Source: Bacteroidota bacterium (GTDB lineage Bacteria; Bacteroidota; Bacteroidia; Chitinophagales; Chitinophagaceae). From it: a DNA stretch of 64,000 bases. Below, piece by piece: positions 9,248 to 18,375 of this stretch; the stretch's first letter is position 1, and each line of letters begins with the position of its first letter. The notes under the pieces were generated by a model. It searched no databases, was not told the origin of the DNA, and worked only from the letters and a program-made list of their open reading frames with translations. The position numbers were made by a program, and so were the translations under genes. The DNA is taken from NCBI GenBank assembly GCA_013289175.1, contig JABDAN010000007.1, positions 1 through 64,000 on the forward strand. The letters are read 5' to 3'.

Positions 9248-9961
9248 TTAGGCAAACAGGGTTTCTGCAAGGGTCAAGGAGGCTATTCTGCCCACATCCA
9301 CGAGCCGGGATCCCGAATGGTCGTAGCCCAGAATCGGATGGGTCGCTGCCAGATCCAGGTAAACATCTACGATGGAGAATTTTCCCTGACGGTGCATGAG
9401 GGAAAATATATCGGGTGAAACCAGATGAATGCCGCTAAAAGCTTTTTCAAACATTGGCGAGCAGGAAAAAGAAATTTTTTCCTCCCCGGTTTGGGTATTC
9501 TTCCATCCATTCAGCCGGCTTTTTTCATCAAAGAGAAAATAACGGGAGGATTTTCTATCCGTCACGGCCAGGGTAGCCAGGGGTTTTTTCTCGTGGTGAA
9601 AAGAAATCATTCCGGATAAATCCAGGTCGGTTAAAATATCCACATTCATGAGCAGGAAAGATCCCTGATCAAAGAAATCGGCGGCTTTTTTTAGTCCACC
9701 TCCTGTTTCAAGCACTTCTTCGGTTTCATCGCTGATGGAAATATTGCTGCCCCATCCATCCTGTACAATGATGGCATGGCGTATCTGATCTGAAAAATGA
9801 TGAACATTCACCAGCACGTCTTTGATGCCCGCTGATTGCAGATAACGGATATTTCTTTCCAGCAGTGATTTGCCGTTGACCAGGGCAAGCGCTTTGGGAT
9901 GATGGTCCGTCCAGGGTTTAAAGCGAGTGCCCAGACCGGCAGCGAAGATCATGGCTTTCAT
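9248..9961 (-). CDS. MurU-like sugar-1-phosphate nucleotidyltransferase
   Basis: Nucleotidyltransferase of 237 residues that joins a sugar-1-phosphate to a nucleotide, releasing pyrophosphate. The signature AMIFAAGLGTRFKPWTDHHP (3-22) and the following KAL form the nucleotide-binding loop; NVDILTD carries the metal-binding Asp. The size fits MurU (MurNAc-1-phosphate uridylyltransferase) rather than the larger bifunctional GlmU, and no acyltransferase repeats are present. The gene overlaps the nadB stop by one base (ATGA), so it is translated from the lipoprotein-nadB transcript. It faces the AmgK-like/RapZ fusion, the expected partner enzyme. Other sugar specificities (mannose, glucose) are possible. 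Confidence 0.8.
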   Translation of the reverse strand: MKAMIFAAGLGTRFKPWTDHHPKALALVNGKSLLERNIRYLQSAGIKDVLVNVHHFSDQIRHAIIVQDGWGSNISISDETEEVLETGGGLKKAADFFDQGSFLLMNVDILTDLDLSGMISFHHEKKPLATLAVTDRKSSRYFLFDEKSRLNGWKNTQTGEEKISFSCSPMFEKAFSGIHLVSPDIFSLMHRQGKFSIVDVYLDLAATHPILGYDHSGSRLVDVGRIASLTLAETLFA

Positions 9962-11562
9962 CAGAGTACTATATTTTGTATCAGCCTGCTCTTATAAGGA
10001 TAATCGGTATTGAAATGAAGACCCCTGCTTTCCTTTCGGAACTGGGCACCTTTTACAATGAGGTATCCGGTGGTGATGAGATTGCGGACCTCACAGAGTT
10101 GCGGAGACAAAAGTGTGGTCTCATAAAGTGCTTCTATTTCTTCATGCAGCAGGTCCAGTCTTTTAATGGCGCGGTTCAGGCGGATATTGGTCCGCACGAT
10201 TCCCACATAATCGCTCATGAGTAGCTGCAGCTCTTTGATGCTTTGGGTAATGAGGATCATTTCTCCCGGTGCGGTTGTGCCCTCTGCATTCCAGTCCGGA
10301 ATGTCTTCGCGGTAAGAAACACTTTCGATTCTTTCTACCGAATCCAGGTAACACCGGTGGGCAAAAACCATGGCTTCCAACAGGGAATTGCTGGCCAGGC
10401 GGTTGGCACCGTGTAATCCGGTCGACGCACATTCCCCGGCTGCATATAAATTACGGATCGACGTATGTCCCCATTCATCGGTTTTGATGCCGCCGCAGCT
10501 GTAGTGAGCAGCCGGGGCCACGGGAATCATTTGAGTGGCCACATCAATACCCGCCGTTTTACAGGTAGCATAAATATTGGGAAAATGTTCCATGAATTTT
10601 TCCATATCCATGTGGCGACAATCCAGGTATACATGTTCGGTACCGGCTTTTTTCATTTCACTGTCGATGGCGCGGGCAACGATATCCCGGGGTGCGAGGT
10701 CTTTTCTGGAATCATATCTTTCCATAAACGCCTCCCCGTTTTTGTTCCGCAGAATCCCGCCGTCACCCCGGACAGCCTCGGTGATCAAAAAGGAAGGACT
10801 CACGCCCTGTTGATAGAGGGCCGTGGGATGAAACTGGATGAACTCCATGTTTTCGATGCGCCCCTTTGCCCGGTATACCATACCAATCCCGTCACCGGTA
10901 GCGATCACCGGATTGGTTGTGGTGCGATAGACCTGCCCGTTGCCTCCGGTAGCAAAAAGCGTGATGCGGGAAAGAATTTTAATGATCCGGTTTTCCTTCA
11001 TGTCCAGGGCATAGATGCCATAACATTCGATGTCGGGGGTGGATTTGGTAACCAGATAACCGAGGTGATGCTGGGTGAGTATATCCACCACAAAACAATG
11101 TTTGATGAGCTCAATATTTTCCTGGGCGGCGACGGTCTGCAGCAATGCCCGTTCCATTTCCCGGCCCGTTACATCCTTATGGTGCAGGATTCGGAATTCA
11201 GAATGGCCGCCCTCCCTTCCTCTTTTGAATTCTCCTTCTTCATCTTTATCAAACTCGGCACCCCAGTCGATCATCTCCTGGATGCGCAGGGGCCCCTCTT
11301 TCACCACGATTTCAACGGTATTGGGATTGCAAAGACCGTCCCCGGCAATCAAAGTGTCTTCAATATGTTTTTCGTAACTGTCGTTTTCCAGATCCGTCAC
11401 CCCCGCGACGCCCCCTTGCGCGTATTTGGTATTGGTTTCGTCAGCTATGGTCTTGGTAATAACCAGTACTTTTTTGCTGGGGCAGGCCTTGGCTACTTTG
11501 AGTGCGTAAGTGAGGCCCGCAATTCCCGATCCAACCACAAGGAAATCTGTTTTTCTAAGCAT
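9961..11562 (-). CDS. nadB: L-aspartate oxidase
   Basis: First enzyme of de novo NAD synthesis; it oxidises L-aspartate to iminoaspartate, using FAD. The 533-residue length is normal. The FAD-binding motif VVGSGIAGL lies near residues 9-17, followed by QFHPTALY, RDLAPRDIVARAI-type active-site arginines, HYSCGGIKTD and GECASTGLHGANRLASNSLLEA, all typical of NadB. The C-terminal helical domain of the flavoprotein subunit family is complete. It lies 9 bp after the lipoprotein gene and overlaps the MurU-like gene by one base. nadA and nadC are not in the window. Confidence 0.95.
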   Translation of the reverse strand: MLRKTDFLVVGSGIAGLTYALKVAKACPSKKVLVITKTIADETNTKYAQGGVAGVTDLENDSYEKHIEDTLIAGDGLCNPNTVEIVVKEGPLRIQEMIDWGAEFDKDEEGEFKRGREGGHSEFRILHHKDVTGREMERALLQTVAAQENIELIKHCFVVDILTQHHLGYLVTKSTPDIECYGIYALDMKENRIIKILSRITLFATGGNGQVYRTTTNPVIATGDGIGMVYRAKGRIENMEFIQFHPTALYQQGVSPSFLITEAVRGDGGILRNKNGEAFMERYDSRKDLAPRDIVARAIDSEMKKAGTEHVYLDCRHMDMEKFMEHFPNIYATCKTAGIDVATQMIPVAPAAHYSCGGIKTDEWGHTSIRNLYAAGECASTGLHGANRLASNSLLEAMVFAHRCYLDSVERIESVSYREDIPDWNAEGTTAPGEMILITQSIKELQLLMSDYVGIVRTNIRLNRAIKRLDLLHEEIEALYETTLLSPQLCEVRNLITTGYLIVKGAQFRKESRGLHFNTDYPYKSRLIQNIVL

Positions 11563-11571
11563 GCTTGATTC

Positions 11572-12351
11572 CTAATAAGTGACCGTGTATTCAAATTTCT
11601 CGGGATGATCAAAGACTTCGATCAGGTTGTATTGTATAATAACTTTTTTTCGATCAGGAAAAATTTTGGCCAGGTCGTTGTCTACTTTTTTTACGGGCCG
11701 GGGAACGGTAATGGTCAGTGTATAGGGGATGGAAATTCCCATATTGCCTGCATCCTTCATCTGTGCATATTGTGAAGTCTGTTGCAGGGCCTTCCATTTT
11801 TCTTGATTGAGTTTGCGGGAGAGATAACCATCCCGACTGGTAAAATCATAAATGGCATTGAACTGGTTCATATCGGGCATACCGTTGCCATTGGAAGAGG
11901 ATCCGGCCGTATCCGGTTTGCCGGCCATGCCTTTGAAGAGCTGGGTAAATCCCAGGGACTGGTTGTTCATGGAATTGTATAATTTCTGCAAGTCCGACAG
12001 GCTCTTGAAAGGAATCACGATATCGCTGTTAAATTCCTTTTGCTGCATGTTGAGCAACAGATGGACCGATCCGTCCTTGATCAGGGCTTTGTTTTCTGCT
12101 GAAATATTGGAGGCCGTATCCAACAGGGTTTTCATCATCACCGTCGTATCAATATTTCTGGTAGGCATCTGCTTATCCATTTCTTCCTTACCCAGATAAC
12201 TCTGCATGGCCTGCAACAGCTGACTCATATTGGTATGAACAGCATATACCCCGCTACCGCCTGGTTTCACATCAATATCTTCATTGATTTCAAAACATCC
12301 CGCCAGTAAAAACATACCGACCAGGGTGAATATATACTTCATCTTATTCAT
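11572..12351 (-). CDS. Predicted lipoprotein of unknown function
   Basis: A 259-residue protein with a lipoprotein signal peptide ending in L-L-A-G-C (Cys19), then a mature part starting FEINEDIDVKPGGSG. It looks like an outer-membrane or periplasmic lipoprotein with a mixed alpha/beta fold and a C-terminal beta-rich stretch. I do not recognise a characterised family. It is the first gene of a three-gene run with nadB and the MurU-like gene, but that placement gives no functional clue. The start at 12351 leaves 28 bp to the aldose epimerase stop. Confidence 0.7.
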   Translation of the reverse strand: MNKMKYIFTLVGMFLLAGCFEINEDIDVKPGGSGVYAVHTNMSQLLQAMQSYLGKEEMDKQMPTRNIDTTVMMKTLLDTASNISAENKALIKDGSVHLLLNMQQKEFNSDIVIPFKSLSDLQKLYNSMNNQSLGFTQLFKGMAGKPDTAGSSSNGNGMPDMNQFNAIYDFTSRDGYLSRKLNQEKWKALQQTSQYAQMKDAGNMGISIPYTLTITVPRPVKKVDNDLAKIFPDRKKVIIQYNLIEVFDHPEKFEYTVTY

Positions 12352-12379
12352 AAAAATAATTATTAGGAAAGATACATGA

Positions 12380-13333
12380 TTACCCGAATTCCAGTTGATA
12401 TAGCACGCTAAAACTTTGTAAATGATCTGGTTCCAAAATAATCAGGCCCATGCCGTTGTTGAAACTATCGGGCGCGGCACTCAGATTTTCTAAGGCAATC
12501 GATTTTCGGTCTGGAGGTGTATAAATCTGAAGATAGGGATAAGAGCTGTCTGGAAATAAGGACAGGCGCAGGTGATTGTCCGGGTTCTCCAGGGTGGCTG
12601 CCGGGCGCTGCAAATCCTGTTCAAGTAAATAACAATGATCAAAAGAGCGGTCACCAACCAGTGTGGGCGAATAAAAGTCGGAGGTTTCGATGACATGACC
12701 GAGGGGTATCAGCTTTTCATCAAAGGCTATATTTTTTCGGGAACGAAAGGAAAGAAGCCAGCTGTTCACCGAACCCTCCAGTGAAAAATAGGGATGCCAA
12801 CCGTCCGCCATGGGAATGGGTACAGCAGAACAATTTTGCACCGTGGTCTTCAGATAAAGATGTCCCGATGATTGCAAAGTATAGCGGATGGTCGTTTTGT
12901 ATTCAAAAGGGTAGGCCGGATCATCTTTGTTGTAATCATATTCCAGTTCGATGGATGCCTCCTCGGGCAGTATCGTCTTTTTCACTACGCGGAACGGTTT
13001 GTTGTAGAGCAGACCATGAATCGCCGAACCGTCCCCGAATTTATTTTCGAATTCAAAGGCTTTCCCACCAAAAGAATAACGAGCCTGGGCGATGCGGCAT
13101 ACGAAGGGAGAGAGCTTCGCACTTTTATAAGAAGAAGCGTAATTTTTTTTCAGGTCCGCTCCATTCTGGTATCCCTCGATGACCTGGATTCTGCGGTTGC
13201 CCCAAGGGATCGAGAATTCATGGAGGAGTGCCCCGGCTTCCGGTAAAATTCTTACCTGGATGCCGCTTGAAAAATCGGAAATCTGCAGCAGATTCAGATC
13301 TTCCTCCTTTTCTTGTGTTATATTGAACGACAT
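12380..13333 (-). CDS. Aldose 1-epimerase family protein
   Basis: Galactose-mutarotase-like beta-sandwich enzyme, 317 residues, catalysing anomer interconversion of a hexose. The proposed general acid His lies in A-D-G-W-H-P-Y-F, and the C-terminal ALENLSAAPDSFNNG carries the Asn/Asp-Ser-Phe-Asn-Asn-Gly signature of the YihR/YeaD side of the superfamily. It is divergent from galactokinase with only 26 bp between the two starts, so they probably share a control region and work together on galactose (mutarotation before phosphorylation). No signal peptide. Exact substrate (galactose, glucose or another sugar) is not certain. Confidence 0.82.
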   Translation of the reverse strand: MSFNITQEKEEDLNLLQISDFSSGIQVRILPEAGALLHEFSIPWGNRRIQVIEGYQNGADLKKNYASSYKSAKLSPFVCRIAQARYSFGGKAFEFENKFGDGSAIHGLLYNKPFRVVKKTILPEEASIELEYDYNKDDPAYPFEYKTTIRYTLQSSGHLYLKTTVQNCSAVPIPMADGWHPYFSLEGSVNSWLLSFRSRKNIAFDEKLIPLGHVIETSDFYSPTLVGDRSFDHCYLLEQDLQRPAATLENPDNHLRLSLFPDSSYPYLQIYTPPDRKSIALENLSAAPDSFNNGMGLIILEPDHLQSFSVLYQLEFG

Positions 13334-13359
13334 TTTTTCGAGGATTTAATTTCCGGCAC

Positions 13360-14502
13360 ATGTTACCAGAGATCCGTCAGCAATTTCAACAATATTTGGG
13401 AAAGGAACACGAGATTGCTGCCGCCCCGGGTCGGGTAAACCTGATCGGAGAACATACAGATTATAACCAGGGTTTTGTACTGCCTGGCGCAATTGACAAA
13501 AAAATTTTTATCGCCCTGGCAGTCAGTACCAATAACCGCCTGAACATGCGGGCCATTCAATATGGGGAAATCTTTTCCTATGGACTGGATGAAATCCGTC
13601 CCGTGAAAGGATGGCCGACTTACCTGTTGGGTATGATCCATATGCTTATGCCGGAAAAACGTCTGCCCTATGGACTGGATCTGGTGGTGGCGGGTGAAAT
13701 TCCGGTGGGAGCCGGCATGAGTTCATCGGCCGCACTCTGCAGCGCCTTCGGCCTTGCCCTCAATGAACGATTCCAGCTCGGGTTGACCAGGATGGCAATC
13801 GCCCTGGCCGGACAAAAAACTGAACAGCAGTTTGCGGGACTCCAGTGTGGCATCATGGATCAGTTTGCCAGCTTACACGGGAAAGCCGGTCATTTGATAA
13901 AACTGGATTGCCGCAGCCTTCAGTTTGAATACATACCTTTTGATTTTACAGATCACCGGATCGTTTTGGTGAACACCATGGTGAGTCATCAGCTGGCTTC
14001 TTCAGAATATAACTTGCGCCGCCAGCAATGTGAAGGGGGTGTATTCCGGCTTCAGCAATTTTATCCCGAAATAAAATCCCTGCGGGATGTGACCCAGGCC
14101 CAGCTCCTGGCCCACCAGGAGCAAATGGATCCGACCGATTTTATGCGGTGCCGTTTTATCGTGGAAGAAAACAAACGGTTGCTGGACGGTTGCGTTTTTT
14201 TAAAAGAAAAAAACCTCGAGGCTTTCGGCCGCCTGATGTATGCCTCGCACTGGGGGCTGAGCCGGGATTACCAGGTCAGTTGTCCCGAATCAGATTTTCT
14301 GGTAGAAGAGATCGCAAAAATTCCAGGTGTAAAGGGTGCCCGGCAAATGGGGGGTGGTTTTGGCGGATGTATTATAGCCCTGATAAAAACCGATCGGGTG
14401 GATGCCTGTATTTCCATCCTCCAGGAAAAATACCAAAACCAATTTCTGAAAACACCCGATTGTTATATCATGAGCATCAGCGAAGGAGCGCAGATGCTTT
14501 AG
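13360..14502 (+). CDS. galK: Galactokinase
   Basis: GHMP-family kinase that phosphorylates alpha-D-galactose at C1 with ATP, the first step of the Leloir pathway. The 380-residue protein has the GalK signature APGRVNLIGEHTDYNQGFVLP near the N-terminus, the ATP loop PVGAGMSSSAALCSA, the catalytic Asp in CGIMDQFASL, and the third motif QMGGGFGGCIIAL. Length is typical. The ATG at 13360 follows a 26 bp divergent spacer with the aldose-epimerase gene. galT and galE are absent here; a sugar porter lies far away at 42 kb. Only 15 bp separate its stop from the end of ispG on the other strand. Confidence 0.96.
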   Translation: MLPEIRQQFQQYLGKEHEIAAAPGRVNLIGEHTDYNQGFVLPGAIDKKIFIALAVSTNNRLNMRAIQYGEIFSYGLDEIRPVKGWPTYLLGMIHMLMPEKRLPYGLDLVVAGEIPVGAGMSSSAALCSAFGLALNERFQLGLTRMAIALAGQKTEQQFAGLQCGIMDQFASLHGKAGHLIKLDCRSLQFEYIPFDFTDHRIVLVNTMVSHQLASSEYNLRRQQCEGGVFRLQQFYPEIKSLRDVTQAQLLAHQEQMDPTDFMRCRFIVEENKRLLDGCVFLKEKNLEAFGRLMYASHWGLSRDYQVSCPESDFLVEEIAKIPGVKGARQMGGGFGGCIIALIKTDRVDACISILQEKYQNQFLKTPDCYIMSISEGAQML

Positions 14503-14517
14503 TCCTTGATCCAACCC

Positions 14518-16533
14518 TCACCGGGTCGCCATCAACGGCTCGGGTTCTACCCAGGCATCGCTCTCTTTTAGCAAATCAATGAGCGCTGATACGGCGGTCT
14601 GACTGCTCACATTGCGCTTCATGATTTCTTTTCCTTTATATAGGGTTATTTTTCCCGGGCCACTACCCACATAACCAAAATCTGCATCCGCCATTTCGCC
14701 CGGCCCGTTTACAATACATCCCATGATGGCAATCTTCAGGCCCTTGAGATGACTGGTCACTGAGCGGATCTTCGCCGTGGTTTCCTGGAGATCAAAAAGT
14801 GTTCTGCCGCAGGAAGGACAGGAAATGTATTCCGTTTTTGAAACCCTCGTCCGGGCCGCCTGGAGAATAGAAAACGCTGTGTTGTTTAAGAACTGATGAT
14901 TGTTTTTTGCAGCCAGATAGGTTCTACCGCTTACTTTTTCGTTGGTGATGACGCCGGAATCGTTGATGAGCCAGATCCCATCCCCCATTCCATCGACCAA
15001 GAGGGCACCGGTTTCCACGGCGTAGTGGATGAGCTGTCGGTCAATCGAGGATTCTTTGCAGGAAAGCATGAGTATGACCGGAATTTGAATATTTCTATTC
15101 ATCGCTTCGATTAGGAAACGCCGGATATCCAGGACCGGGTTCTTGTTCTCTGAATAAAGACAAAGCACGAGCCCTGGAATTTTTTCAAGTCGTGCAAGCC
15201 CTTCGGGTTCCCGGAGGCTGTCGGTATTGAGCCGCAGAAAATTTAAAGAGGCAGACCCTGCTGCCATTTGATCCATTTGATCTAGGGTAAAAAGCGGGAA
15301 ATATTTTTCCTCTCCCCCGATGGTTGTCTTGTCTGCAAGTCCCTTCCAAGTATGGTAATTGTAAATCAATTTGCAGGTCCCCGGCAACGGGAAATCCAGG
15401 ACGGTATCTCCGGTATAGATAAAATCTGCCGCCGCATCAGCGATCTGCCATTTATCCAACAAAGGATCGTACTGGTATCCGATCCTTTCCAGGGTTTCGG
15501 GGCGGATGGGGGACTCCTGCCTGAAATCGGAAACGACTACGGGCGGATGGGTAGCACCGATATGTAAGACGGCCCCTGTTTTTCTTCTTTGGTATGCAAA
15601 GGGTGAATACGGTATTTTTTCTACCGGCGGTATTCCCGTATCACGATGTTTGGAATGATAACGGGCAACCAAATCCTGACAGACAGGAATTTCAAATTCC
15701 GGATCCTCGGTCAGGGAAACCCGGATGGTGTCTCCGATGCCATCTTCCAGCAGGGTGCCAATGCCGATCGCTGATTTGATACGGCCGTCTTCCCCGTCAC
15801 CGGCTTCGGTTACACCAATATGCAGGGGATAGATTTGGTTAAATTCATCCGACATGGTTTTAACCAGCAGTCGGTAGGCTTCGACCATGACCAGCGGATT
15901 GCTGGATTTCATACTCAGGACAATCCGATGATAATTTTCCTGGCGCGCAATACGCAAGAATTCCATTGCACTCTCTACCATACCCATCGGACTGTCTCCA
16001 TAGCGGCTCATGATCCGGTCGCTCAGGGAACCGTGATTGGTACCGATTCGCATCGCCGTGCCGTATTCCTTACAAATTTTTATCAGGGGAAGAAAACGCT
16101 CCTGGATTCTTTCAATCTCTTCCCGGTAATCCTGGTCGGAGTATTCTAAAAATTCAAATTTCTTTTTATCGGCATAGTTACCCGGGTTTATCCGGACTTT
16201 TTCTACGATGCGGGCTGCTATTTCTGCGGCATTGGGGGTGAAGTGGATATCCGCTACCAAAGGTGTTTTGTATCCTCTTTTGCGGATTTCATTTTTTATA
16301 GGCAACAGGTTCTCGGCTTCCGTCTTGCTGGGCGCGGTGATGCGGATCAGTTCGGCACCGGCTTGGATACACCGGATGGATTGTTCCACGGTTTTAAGGA
16401 TATCCATGGTATCGGTGGTCGTCATGGTTTGCACCCGGATGGGCGCTTCCCCGCCCAGCAGGAGATCTCCGACCGGCACGGCAACTGTTTTCAGTCGCTG
16501 GTATGAAGTCAGGGAAGGCGTATAGAGTTGCAT
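14518..16533 (-). CDS. ispG: 4-hydroxy-3-methylbut-2-enyl diphosphate synthase, long form
   Basis: Penultimate enzyme of the non-mevalonate isoprenoid pathway; it reduces the cyclic diphosphate MEcPP to HMBPP with a 4Fe-4S cluster. At 671 residues it is the three-domain form (with a large middle insert) found in Bacteroidota, Chlamydiae and plants. The N-terminal TIM barrel carries PIRVQTMTTTDT and RINPGNYADK; the C-terminal cluster domain has S-C-P-S-C-G and IMGCIVNGPGEMADA. I chose the ATG at 16533; a TTG at 16560 would add nine residues. A -7 box at 16571-16578 leaves about 37 nt before this ATG. Confidence 0.95.
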   Translation of the reverse strand: MQLYTPSLTSYQRLKTVAVPVGDLLLGGEAPIRVQTMTTTDTMDILKTVEQSIRCIQAGAELIRITAPSKTEAENLLPIKNEIRKRGYKTPLVADIHFTPNAAEIAARIVEKVRINPGNYADKKKFEFLEYSDQDYREEIERIQERFLPLIKICKEYGTAMRIGTNHGSLSDRIMSRYGDSPMGMVESAMEFLRIARQENYHRIVLSMKSSNPLVMVEAYRLLVKTMSDEFNQIYPLHIGVTEAGDGEDGRIKSAIGIGTLLEDGIGDTIRVSLTEDPEFEIPVCQDLVARYHSKHRDTGIPPVEKIPYSPFAYQRRKTGAVLHIGATHPPVVVSDFRQESPIRPETLERIGYQYDPLLDKWQIADAAADFIYTGDTVLDFPLPGTCKLIYNYHTWKGLADKTTIGGEEKYFPLFTLDQMDQMAAGSASLNFLRLNTDSLREPEGLARLEKIPGLVLCLYSENKNPVLDIRRFLIEAMNRNIQIPVILMLSCKESSIDRQLIHYAVETGALLVDGMGDGIWLINDSGVITNEKVSGRTYLAAKNNHQFLNNTAFSILQAARTRVSKTEYISCPSCGRTLFDLQETTAKIRSVTSHLKGLKIAIMGCIVNGPGEMADADFGYVGSGPGKITLYKGKEIMKRNVSSQTAVSALIDLLKESDAWVEPEPLMATR

Positions 16534-16570
16534 AGTGTATGTTGACGGGGTGCGGTTCAATGGTCCATGG

Positions 16571-16578
16571 CAAAATTA
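16571..16578 (-). promoter_or_regulatory. -7 promoter box of ispG
   Basis: Minus-strand TAATTTTG, an exact TAnnTTTG match, 37 nt upstream of the preferred ispG ATG. No convincing -33 element. Confidence 0.4.
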
Positions 16579-16622
16579 AGAAAAGACGACGCCATTTGGG
16601 TTTCCGGCTTTCCCTTGAGGCA

Positions 16623-17303
16623 TTACCAATCCTTTTCCGGCTGGGTCAGGGTGTGATTTTTACTTTGGTTCATTTTATCCTGCACATCTTTTTCCCTTTG
16701 TTCCAGGGATTTAAGGTATTGTTCCACCTGCTGCTTACTTAGTTTGCTCTGTTGGGGTTTGGGACGATTGTCGGGATTGTTCTGATTCTGATCCTTTTTT
16801 TGTTTGTTGTCAGATTTCTTTTTGTCGGATTGATCTTTTTTATTCTGTTGCTGCTGTTGCTGGTCCTGTTTCTTTTTTTCCAGAAGCGCTTTGACCAGAT
16901 TGTCCCGCGCGGCACTGTCGCTAGGGTTCAGGCGTAGGGCATTTTTCCAGGCATCAATACTTTCATCGAGTTTTTTTTGCCGCATCATCGCTACCCCTTT
17001 GTTATAATAAGCACTTTGCCGGGTATTTTCATCTGCTTTGGACTGCAATACATCGTCATAGGCAGTGGCTGCTTTCTCATAATCATTTTTCCGGTAGAGG
17101 GCATCTCCCTGATTAAAACTGGCGTCGGGGTTGCCGGGTGATTTTTTCAGGGCCTTTTGATAATTGGTCAGTGACTGATCAAAATCCTGTTTGTTATAAA
17201 AACGATTTCCCTGCCGGATCAGCGCATCCGTTGTCTGCGCCTGAAGGGAGGAGGTGGTGCCCAGCACAAAAAAAGATAATATGGTCAATAGGCTCTTAGG
17301 CAA
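16623..17303 (-). CDS. batC: BatC-like tetratricopeptide repeat protein
   Basis: A 226-residue periplasmic protein with a signal peptide (MPKSLLTILSFFVLG, cleavage after LQAQ). About three TPR units follow (residues 25-150), for example ALIRQGNRFYNKQDFDQSLT and AYYNKGVAMMRQKKLDESID. The tail is low-complexity Gln/Lys/Asp/Asn (QQQQQNKKDQSDKK) and probably disordered. It overlaps the batB stop by 8 bp, the usual Bat arrangement, and likely forms a complex with BatB. Bat proteins support aerotolerance or stress resistance in Bacteroides and Leptospira; the mechanism is unknown. Confidence 0.85.
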   Translation of the reverse strand: MPKSLLTILSFFVLGTTSSLQAQTTDALIRQGNRFYNKQDFDQSLTNYQKALKKSPGNPDASFNQGDALYRKNDYEKAATAYDDVLQSKADENTRQSAYYNKGVAMMRQKKLDESIDAWKNALRLNPSDSAARDNLVKALLEKKKQDQQQQQQNKKDQSDKKKSDNKQKKDQNQNNPDNRPKPQQSKLSKQQVEQYLKSLEQREKDVQDKMNQSKNHTLTQPEKDW

Positions 17304-18291
17304 TTTTTCTTTTTCTTTCAGGAATGAATAGCTCCAGGATCAGCAGGACGGCTGCCAGTCCAATGAACCAGGGGAAATAATTTTTGTAGTTGATAAACTC
17401 ACTGTCCGAGAGCGCTCTTTTCTCAATACTGTCCAGCCGCTGGGAAAGCGTAAGGGTCGCATCTTCCAGGTTATCCAAATGAATATAGATTCCATTGGTA
17501 AGATCTGAAATGGAAGAGAGCTCCTGCTCATTGAGCTTGGAGATGACGGTATTTCCTTTGTCATCTTTTTTGGGTTCTTTCGTCTCCGGATCGATGATGA
17601 TGGATCCTTCGGCGGAACCAATACCCACGGTGTTGACCATGACTCCGTCGTCTGCCATTTGTTTGGCAATTTTTGCTGCGTCCGGATCGTGGTCTTCTCC
17701 ATCTGAAATAAGCACCACCGCTTTGTATTTGTGTTCATTGCGGTTAAAAGAGTTATTGGCCATGGCCAGGGCCTCCGCAAAAACGGTTCCCTGCGTGGGA
17801 ACGGCGTTTGGGCCGGCTTCAGAGATATAGAGTTTGGCCGCACTGTGATCCGTCGTCAGTGGCATTTGCATATAGGACCGGCCGGCAAATAAAATCAAAC
17901 CGATGCGGTCGTTTTGCAGGCGGTCTACCAGCCGGTAAAGAAGTTGCTTGGCTTTGTCCAGGCGGCTGGGTTTTACGTCCTGAGCCAACATGCTCTTGCT
18001 TACATCCAGTACGATCATGACGTCCACTCCCTGGCGGGAAATATTTTCAGCACTGCCTTTTGCCCGCAGGTTGGCCAGGCCCAGAACCAGCAGCAATAAG
18101 GCGATGCAGACCAGGATGAATTTGGTTGTGAAATTCTGGGGCGAAAAAGATTTAACCAGCTGGCTGACCAAAGTGGGGTCGCCGATCTTTTTCACCAGCT
18201 TTTTTTTCCAGCCGATCAGCCTATAAAAAAGCAAGATCAGCAGGGGGATGAGCAAGAAGCCGATAAAATTTTCCGGGTGCTGGAATTGCAT
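17296..18291 (-). CDS. batB: BatB-type von Willebrand factor A membrane protein
   Basis: A 331-residue inner-membrane protein. Two N-terminal helices (about 9-25 and 58-76) precede a VWA domain whose metal-ion site (MIDAS) reads D-V-S-K-S in MIVLDVSKSMLAQDV, with later Thr/Asp positions in LTTDHSA and VVLISDGEDHD. A C-terminal helix (about 306-322) returns to the membrane, leaving the VWA domain on one side. This layout is typical of BatA/BatB; the LAQDVKPSRLDKAK stretch favours BatB. batC overlaps its end. batA and batE are not beside it and batD is 7 kb away. Confidence 0.88.
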   Translation of the reverse strand: MQFQHPENFIGFLLIPLLILLFYRLIGWKKKLVKKIGDPTLVSQLVKSFSPQNFTTKFILVCIALLLLVLGLANLRAKGSAENISRQGVDVMIVLDVSKSMLAQDVKPSRLDKAKQLLYRLVDRLQNDRIGLILFAGRSYMQMPLTTDHSAAKLYISEAGPNAVPTQGTVFAEALAMANNSFNRNEHKYKAVVLISDGEDHDPDAAKIAKQMADDGVMVNTVGIGSAEGSIIIDPETKEPKKDDKGNTVISKLNEQELSSISDLTNGIYIHLDNLEDATLTLSQRLDSIEKRALSDSEFINYKNYFPWFIGLAAVLLILELFIPERKRKIA

Positions 18292-18314
18292 GTTTTATAA
18301 ATCAATCTTTTGTC

Positions 18315-18338
18315 GGCCGCCCGCCGGTGCGGGTGGCC
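18315..18338. other. GC-rich hairpin upstream of batB
   Basis: Arms GGCCGCCCGC and GCGGGTGGCC around the loop CGGT form a 10-bp stem with one G-T pair on the plus strand. It lies between the OXA-like stop and the batB start, with no T-run after it on either strand, so it is not a standard terminator. It may shape mRNA processing or partly insulate batB. Confidence 0.4.
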
Positions 18339-18375
18339 ACCACGGTTGCAAGATAACAAAGACCAGCCGGCAGAT

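Noticed and set aside
10465-11568. Long open frame on the plus strand (about 367 codons)
   Set aside because: It is fully antisense to nadB, whose motifs and length are certain; the translation shows no domain and has the His/Gly-rich look of a shadow frame.
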